Under the pieces are notes generated by a model. It did not search any database and was not told the DNA's origin. It was given only the letters and a program-made list of their open reading frames with translations. This document shows, piece by piece, positions 5,813 to 8,886 of a stretch of 8,886 nucleotides of DNA (the first letter of the stretch is position 1; each line of letters opens with the position of its first letter). Source of the DNA: a bacterium (GTDB lineage Bacteria > UBA9089 > CG2-30-40-21 > SBAY01); NCBI GenBank assembly GCA_040757115.1, contig JBFLYA010000154.1, forward strand, positions 1 through 8,886. Reading direction: 5' to 3'. The translations under genes and the position numbers were made by a program.

Positions 5813-6820
5813 ATGTTTTGGAACAGAATTCTTATTATTTATTTACTATTTATAATTGGCTGTTCAAATACTAATTTACAGGTTAAAGATATAATCTGGA
5901 TTGGGCATTCTGATGAGTCAAATTATAGTTGGTCTAATGATGGACAATGGGTAGCTTTTGGATGTCAAGGAAACCTCTGGATTGCAAATATTGAAGGGAG
6001 AAAGTTTCGCTTAACATTTAATAATGGAAAGGATCCATCCTGGTCTCCTGATAACAATAAAATACTTTATATTTTTGCTGGAAATCTTTGGGTGAACGAT
6101 ATAAATTCCTTTAAGGATATTCAATTGACTACTGATGGAAAATCTTCTGAGGTCAGGTGGTCACCAGATGGTAGAGCGATTGTATTTGTAAAAGAGGGAA
6201 ATATTTGGGTGATGAATAGTGATGGTTCAGGGCAGAGACAATTGACCACAGGTAACGACTGTAATCACCCTCTATTTTCTCCTATGGGAGACAAAATTGC
6301 TTTCTCTTCTTCAAGAAGTGGTGGCATGGAAGCAGATATTTGGTTAATACACCCAGACGGAACACCACTGCGTAAACTATCAAAGGGTGGTAAAAATATG
6401 GTTTGGTCTCCTGATGGCTCAAAAATTATATGTAGTGGTCCCTGGACAGATGGTAGATATTATGGCCATGCATTTTATATCATCGATGTTACTACTCAGA
6501 AAGTTAAATCTATAAAGATTTTGGAAACTACTCCTCCATTATTTTATATACCATTACTCTTTTCCTCTATCATCATTGGTGATATTAATTATACCAATTA
6601 TTCTCTCTCATGGTCTCCGAATGGTTCAAGGATTGTCTTTGATAATGAGATTAGAAGAAAAACTAATATCTATGCAATAAGTAGTAGTGGAAGAGATTTA
6701 TGTCAGTTAACCTCAACAGGAGATGCAACCAGGCCAGTTTGGTCTCCGGACGGTAATAAGATTATGTTTAAATCAGGAGATAACATTGGGATATTAGTTC
6801 TTAGCGAGCAGGATAAGTAG
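5813..6820 (+). CDS. Lipoprotein with seven PD40-type beta-propeller repeats
   Basis: A 335-residue predicted lipoprotein, paralogous in architecture to its upstream neighbour but with different sequence. The signal peptide ends FIIGC with Cys at 17 and Ser at +2, compatible with the outer membrane. Seven WSPDG-like blade motifs are countable: W40 (SWSNDGQW), W77 (SWSPDNNK), W116 (RWSPDGRA), F155 (FSPMGDKIAF), W198 (VWSPDGSK), W267 (SWSPNGSR) and W310 (VWSPDGNK), suggesting a closed seven-bladed ring. Between blades five and six (about 210-262) is an insertion with a hydrophobic stretch PPLFYIPLLFSSIIIGD, which may cap the propeller or touch membrane. The ATG comes 2 nt after the upstream stop with AGGGAG 11 nt before it, so it is the third operon member. 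Function unknown; probably works with the TPR protein and the first propeller in the envelope. Confidence 0.85.
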   Translation: MFWNRILIIYLLFIIGCSNTNLQVKDIIWIGHSDESNYSWSNDGQWVAFGCQGNLWIANIEGRKFRLTFNNGKDPSWSPDNNKILYIFAGNLWVNDINSFKDIQLTTDGKSSEVRWSPDGRAIVFVKEGNIWVMNSDGSGQRQLTTGNDCNHPLFSPMGDKIAFSSSRSGGMEADIWLIHPDGTPLRKLSKGGKNMVWSPDGSKIICSGPWTDGRYYGHAFYIIDVTTQKVKSIKILETTPPLFYIPLLFSSIIIGDINYTNYSLSWSPNGSRIVFDNEIRRKTNIYAISSSGRDLCQLTSTGDATRPVWSPDGNKIMFKSGDNIGILVLSEQDK

Positions 6821-6886
6821 GAGCAAACTGCCTATTCATCTTAACCCAAATTTTAAGTTATTCTACTTGTTAGGGAAAAAATCAGA

Positions 6887-6949
6887 GTCAAACCTGAATG
6901 GCACTGTTTTATTTAATTTTTTCTTAAGTCAGTGCCATTCAGGTCTGAC
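6887..6949. repeat. Hairpin with 20-bp arms after the envelope operon
   Basis: ACCTGAATGGCACTG (6892-6906) pairs perfectly with 6930-6944. Beyond one mismatch the stem extends by GTCA/TGAC, giving 20-bp arms (6887-6906 and 6930-6949) around a 23-nt T-rich loop. It is the first strong structure downstream of the third operon gene and could stop or protect the transcript. However, no T-run follows the stem, so it is more likely an interspersed palindromic repeat than a classical terminator. Confidence 0.65.
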
Positions 6950-6971
6950 CCCAATCTCCCATTCAGATTTT

Positions 6972-7212
6972 CGTAAGCGTTCAGGTGGTGTAACAAAAGG
7001 AGATGTGGAGATTAAGGAGATAGGGAGATATTATTATAAAAAAATTGAAATTAATAGAAACTAATAGAAATTTATGGAAATTTGTTGTTTTCCACAATCA
7101 ATTTCTACCTATTTCTATAAATTTCAATCTATTTCTATTATCTTATCTCCATATCACTCTTATCTCCTTATCCCCTTTCTTACACTTTTGATATATAGCC
7201 TGAACGGTTACG
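6972..7212. mobile_element. 241-bp palindromic element, complete copy
   Basis: The ends are near-perfect 14-bp inverted repeats, CGTAAGCGTTCAGG (6972-6985) and CCTGAACGGTTACG (7199-7212), one mismatch. Inside, a purine-rich left arm (GGAGATGTGGAGATTAAGGA..., TTGAAATTAATAGAAAC) faces a pyrimidine-rich right arm, and the centre is TGGAAA-8 nt-TTTCCA (7075-7094), so the whole unit can fold as one long imperfect hairpin. ATTTT lies on both sides (6967-6971, 7213-7217), a possible but low-complexity target duplication. Bases 6973-7116 recur at 8745-8886 with one substitution and a 2-bp indel. There is no coding potential, so a transposase in trans would be needed. Confidence 0.75.
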
Positions 7213-7356
7213 ATTTTTTAGCTTTTTTTTCAAAAATTCACGAAACTCCAGTTTACTGGAGAACTTGCATCTTGCGTATTTAAAAGTAAGTTCTCCAATT
7301 GGAACATGAGACTCTCAGAGTGTGAGTAAAAGAGAAACTTCTCTAAAAAAATACAA
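7213..7356. other. Intergenic stretch with mutually exclusive hairpins
   Basis: CTCCAGT-TT-ACTGGAG (7246-7261) overlaps GGAGAACTT (7258-7266), which pairs perfectly with AAGTTCTCC (7288-7296). That in turn overlaps the palindrome TCCAATTGGA (7294-7303). Only some of these can form at once, as in an attenuator-like switch. No gene of suitable orientation starts just downstream on the plus strand, so a regulatory role is speculative. Confidence 0.4.
7327..7344 (-). terminator. Possible weak terminator of the small membrane protein pair
   Basis: On the minus strand AGAGAA-GT-TTCTCT (7344-7331) is followed by TTTT, 13 nt after the stop of the 30-residue gene. The 6-bp stem is AT-rich, so the terminator would be weak. 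Confidence 0.3.
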
Positions 7357-7449
7357 TTAGTGATGGGTGTGTTTTGCTCGATATTGGTCAATGGCAAACC
7401 AGACTCCGATGATTAATACGATTAATAGTACCGCAAATACTCCTGTCAT
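7357..7449 (-). CDS. Tiny single-pass membrane protein (30 residues)
   Basis: The frame reads MTGVFAVLLIVLIIGVWFAI then DQYRAKHTHH and stops. Residues 2-20 form one transmembrane helix and the tail is basic and His-rich. The ATG follows the stop codon of the upstream small membrane gene by a single base, and the ribosome site AAAGGAAAG lies inside that gene's 3' end, so the two are probably translated together. It is too short for routine gene callers. Function unknown; small helices of this sort often act as partners of larger membrane proteins. Confidence 0.6.
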   Translation of the reverse strand: MTGVFAVLLIVLIIGVWFAIDQYRAKHTHH

Positions 7450-7450
7450 T

Positions 7451-7714
7451 TTATTCTTTCCTTTCATCTTTGGGACAAACTAAAATTCCCAGAATAACTG
7501 TTAGCCCAATTCCACATAATAGTAATATTCTCAACCAAATAGCAAATTTAAAAAAGAATTCACTGGCAAAAGCCGCTGCAATAACAATCTTATTAATATC
7601 CATTAATGTTCTGGCTAATAGTTCTCTTCTTTTATCAGTAAAGACACTTATTCCTCTCGCCGTAGTAATTTTAATTTTATCATACTTTTTTATTTTGTCA
7701 ACAAACTTTTGCAC
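7451..7714 (-). CDS. Small two-helix membrane protein
   Basis: Up to 87 residues with two predicted membrane helices, about 43-60 (IVIAAAFASEFFFKFAIW) and 61-80 (LRILLLCGIGLTVILGILVC), and a charged C-terminus PKDERKE. From memory, a DKRRELLA...DI.KI..AAAFASEFF pattern recurs in uncharacterised small proteins of candidate phyla, usually next to a second tiny membrane protein, as here. The start is uncertain: the frame opens at GTG 7714 without a ribosome site, while a promoter (7674-7701) lies inside its first codons. An ATG at 7603 would give 50 residues but cut the conserved DKRRELLA segment. It is followed one base later by the 30-residue gene. Function unknown. Confidence 0.6.
   Translation of the reverse strand: MQKFVDKIKKYDKIKITTARGISVFTDKRRELLARTLMDINKIVIAAAFASEFFFKFAIWLRILLLCGIGLTVILGILVCPKDERKE
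7674..7701 (-). promoter_or_regulatory. Probable promoter of the small membrane protein pair
   Basis: On the minus strand TTGACA (7701-7696), 16-bp spacer, TAAAAT (7679-7674) gives 6/6 and 5/6 matches. Transcription would begin near 7667, downstream of the GTG at 7714. This argues against that start, or means the gene's 5' end is damaged. Confidence 0.5.
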
Positions 7715-7770
7715 GAAAATATTTATACTCGATATTCAAGTTTTTTTAAGATTAAGTGGTTTATCCTTTT

Positions 7771-8036
7771 TTAACCGCAAAGAACGCAAAGAAATTAACC
7801 GCAAAGAACGCAAAGATTATAGTGCTCTGTTAAGATTGAATTTGCATGTTAGTTAGGTGATCGGTAATCAGTAATCGGAGATAACAGGCCATTGTTTTCT
7901 CTTCACCGATAACCTGATAACCGATAACTTTCTAAACATAGCAAAGCAAACTTAACAAAGCAATAGGTTGTTCACCACCTTATTTTCCTTCCTTTGCGTC
8001 CTTTGCGAAATCTTCCTTTGCGCTCTTTGCGGTTAA
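7771..8036. repeat. Palindromic repeat with tandem CGCAAAGAA units
   Basis: A 24-bp unit starting TTAACCGCAAAGAACGCAAA is present twice in tandem (7771-7794 and 7795-7818, 22 of 24 identical). It is matched in inverse at 8016-8036 (CTTTGCGCTCTTTGCGGTTAA, one mismatch over 21), with further CCTTTGCG units at 7991-8006. The middle has a second, looser inverted pair: ATCGGTAATCAGTAATCGG near 7860-7878 against CCGATAACCTGATAACCGAT near 7906-7925. The stretch has no gene and resembles the 3114-3349 palindrome in design but not in sequence. Confidence 0.6.
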
Positions 8037-8061
8037 ATCTTTATACCTTTAAAAAACTTGA

Positions 8062-8421
8062 ACATCAAGTGATAGGATTATTAATGCCTGTATTAATGTC
8101 CATAAAAAGTTAGGACATGGTTTTCTGGAGAGCATCTATCACAATACCTTGAAGGTTGAGTTTGCAAGACAGAACATCATCTTTGAATCAGAAAAAGAAG
8201 TCAAGATATTCTATCAAGGTGTTGAGGCTGGGATTTATAGACTTGATCTTTTTGTTGAAGATGAGATTGTGGTAGAGATTAAAACTGTTGAGGAGATAAG
8301 TGGGAAGTATTATAATCAGGTTAGATCATACCTTAGAGCAGTAGATAAAGAAATAGGGTTACTGGTAAATTTTGCAGACTCCAGGATTGATGTCCGAAGA
8401 GTGGAGCAAGAAAAAGTTTGA
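8062..8421 (+). CDS. GxxExxY family protein, 5' end damaged
   Basis: The frame is open from 8062 (after a TGA at 8059-8061) for 119 codons and matches the GxxExxY family, small PD-(D/E)XK-fold proteins of unknown function. DRIINACINVHKKLGHGFLE leads into the name motif G-F-L-E-S-I-Y (8119-8139). The nuclease-like core D...ExK follows (RLDLFVEDEIVVEIK), then LLVNFADSRIDVRRV. Members are usually about 120-130 residues and begin some 8-10 residues before DRII. No ATG, GTG or TTG lies in frame before 8149 (TTG), which would remove the name motif. The preceding bases read K-L-E-H-Q in another frame, like the expected N-terminus, so a small deletion has probably broken the frame near 8068. It may be a recent pseudogene. 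It lies between two repeat elements. Confidence 0.75.
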   Translation, partial: TSSDRIINACINVHKKLGHGFLESIYHNTLKVEFARQNIIFESEKEVKIFYQGVEAGIYRLDLFVEDEIVVEIKTVEEISGKYYNQVRSYLRAVDKEIGLLVNFADSRIDVRRVEQEKV

Positions 8422-8510
8422 GCCATTTCTCCAATTCTCCCTTTTCCCCATTTCTCCTTGTTTACACTTCTAATATATAGCCCTGTAATGTATAGCCCTG
8501 AACGGTTACG
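8422..8510. repeat. Diverged right end of the palindromic element
   Basis: The stretch ends with CCTGAACGGTTACG (8497-8510), identical to the right terminus of the complete copy (7199-7212). It is preceded by a similar pyrimidine-rich tract and TTACACTTCTAATATATAGCC. TATAGCCCTG is duplicated at 8476-8485 and 8491-8500 (15-bp period). No matching left end is seen nearby, so this is a remnant. Confidence 0.6.
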
Positions 8511-8692
8511 CAAATTTGCCAAAGTTCAGTAAAATTATCTCTTTCCTTTCAGCGTTAAAATACTTGAAGTCCTTTTTGAAATTTGATTTGTAATTTTGCA
8601 TTTTGATATTTGATATTTGATTTAATTTCAGGTCTAACTCTCAGAATATTTTTTACCCATAAATTTTACACGCCCCCTTTCAGAATTAATCC
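8511..8692. other. AT-rich intergenic stretch, no gene seen
   Basis: The only structure noticed is a short near-tandem of TTTGATATTTGATATTTGAT around 8600-8620. No convincing reading frame or strong hairpin was found. Confidence 0.5.
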
Positions 8693-8721
8693 TTGACAAA
8701 AGCTTGATTTTATGGTATCCT
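8693..8721 (+). promoter_or_regulatory. Sigma70 promoter pointing into the right-edge repeat
   Basis: TTGACA (8693-8698), 17-bp spacer, TATCCT (8716-8721): 6/6 and 4/6 matches. The -35 and following bases (TTGACAAAAGCTT) closely resemble the Rpn promoter (TTGACAAAAAGCTT). Its natural gene is not in the window, because the palindromic element begins about 17 bp past the predicted start site. Confidence 0.5.
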
Positions 8722-8744
8722 AACATTAAGGGATATAATAATTT

Positions 8745-8886
8745 GTAAGCGTTCAGGTAGTGTAACAAAAGGAGATGTGGAGATTAAGGAGATAGGGAGA
8801 TATTATTAAAAAAATTGAAATTAATAGAAACTAATAGAAATTTATGGAAATTTGTTGTTTTCCACAATCAATTTCTACCTATTTCT
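8745..8886. mobile_element. Second copy of the palindromic element (cut by right edge)
   Basis: These 142 bases match 6973-7116 except for one substitution (GGTAGTG for GGTGGTG) and a missing TA in the TATTATTA run. The copy begins at GTAAGCGTTCAGG and continues past the window. Near-identity between two non-coding copies points to recent spread or gene conversion. Confidence 0.8.

Noticed and set aside
6867-7283. Two short plus-strand open frames
   Set aside because: They lie within the hairpin and the palindromic element, with low-complexity translations and no ribosome sites.
7771-7818. Two tandem 24-bp units considered as a CRISPR array
   Set aside because: Units are directly adjacent with no spacers, and no cas gene is present.
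7470-7856. Plus-strand open frame of 128 codons
   Set aside because: Mostly antisense to the two-helix membrane gene, and its end translates the tandem CGCAAAGAA repeat.

Overview
The window is AT-rich (about one third G+C by eye) and looks like a fragment of an uncultivated, diderm (Gram-negative-type) bacterium from a candidate phylum. The evidence is two lipoprotein signal peptides with Gly-Cys lipoboxes, short coupled operons with good Shine-Dalgarno sites, and dense interspersed palindromic repeats beside solo GxxExxY, Rpn and Xer-like genes. No rRNA, tRNA or CRISPR array was seen, so a finer placement is not possible from this sequence.

Left third (1-2260), mostly minus strand and accessory. 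It starts with the 5' end of a probable transposase gene running off the left edge. A hairpin-rich intergenic stretch follows, then a small cupin gene bracketed by an inverted 10-mer (GTTAGGCGAA) whose orientation resembles integron cassette ends. Next come a block of near-perfect palindromes and a decayed tyrosine recombinase: the catalytic half is intact, the N-terminal half survives as a frameshifted remnant, and the middle domain is missing. The recombinase has a perfect consensus sigma70 promoter placing +1 at its ATG. A 137-bp MITE-like element (17-bp inverted ends, 9-10-bp target duplication) separates this promoter from a second perfect promoter pointing right.

Middle (2215-6820), plus strand. 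The rightward promoter drives an Rpn-type PD-(D/E)XK nuclease gene. About 690 bp of repeat-rich intergenic DNA follows. Then comes a tight three-gene operon: a membrane-anchored TPR protein with a C-terminal extracytoplasmic beta-domain, and two different lipoproteins made of WxPDG (PD40/TolB-like) beta-propeller repeats, about six blades in the first and seven in the second. This is the one clearly chromosomal, functional unit here and the best candidate for an undescribed envelope-associated system; its function is unknown.

Right third (6821-8886), repeat-dominated. There is a 20-bp-arm hairpin and a 241-bp palindromic element whose left 142-144 bp recurs almost identically at the right edge. 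There are two tiny overlapping-style membrane protein genes on the minus strand, a second long palindrome built from a CGCAAAGAA-type repeat, a GxxExxY gene with a damaged 5' end, and a diverged right end of the palindromic element. Last is a promoter that reads directly into the second element copy. The overall picture is one conserved envelope operon flanked by small mobile or selfish elements and their decay products.
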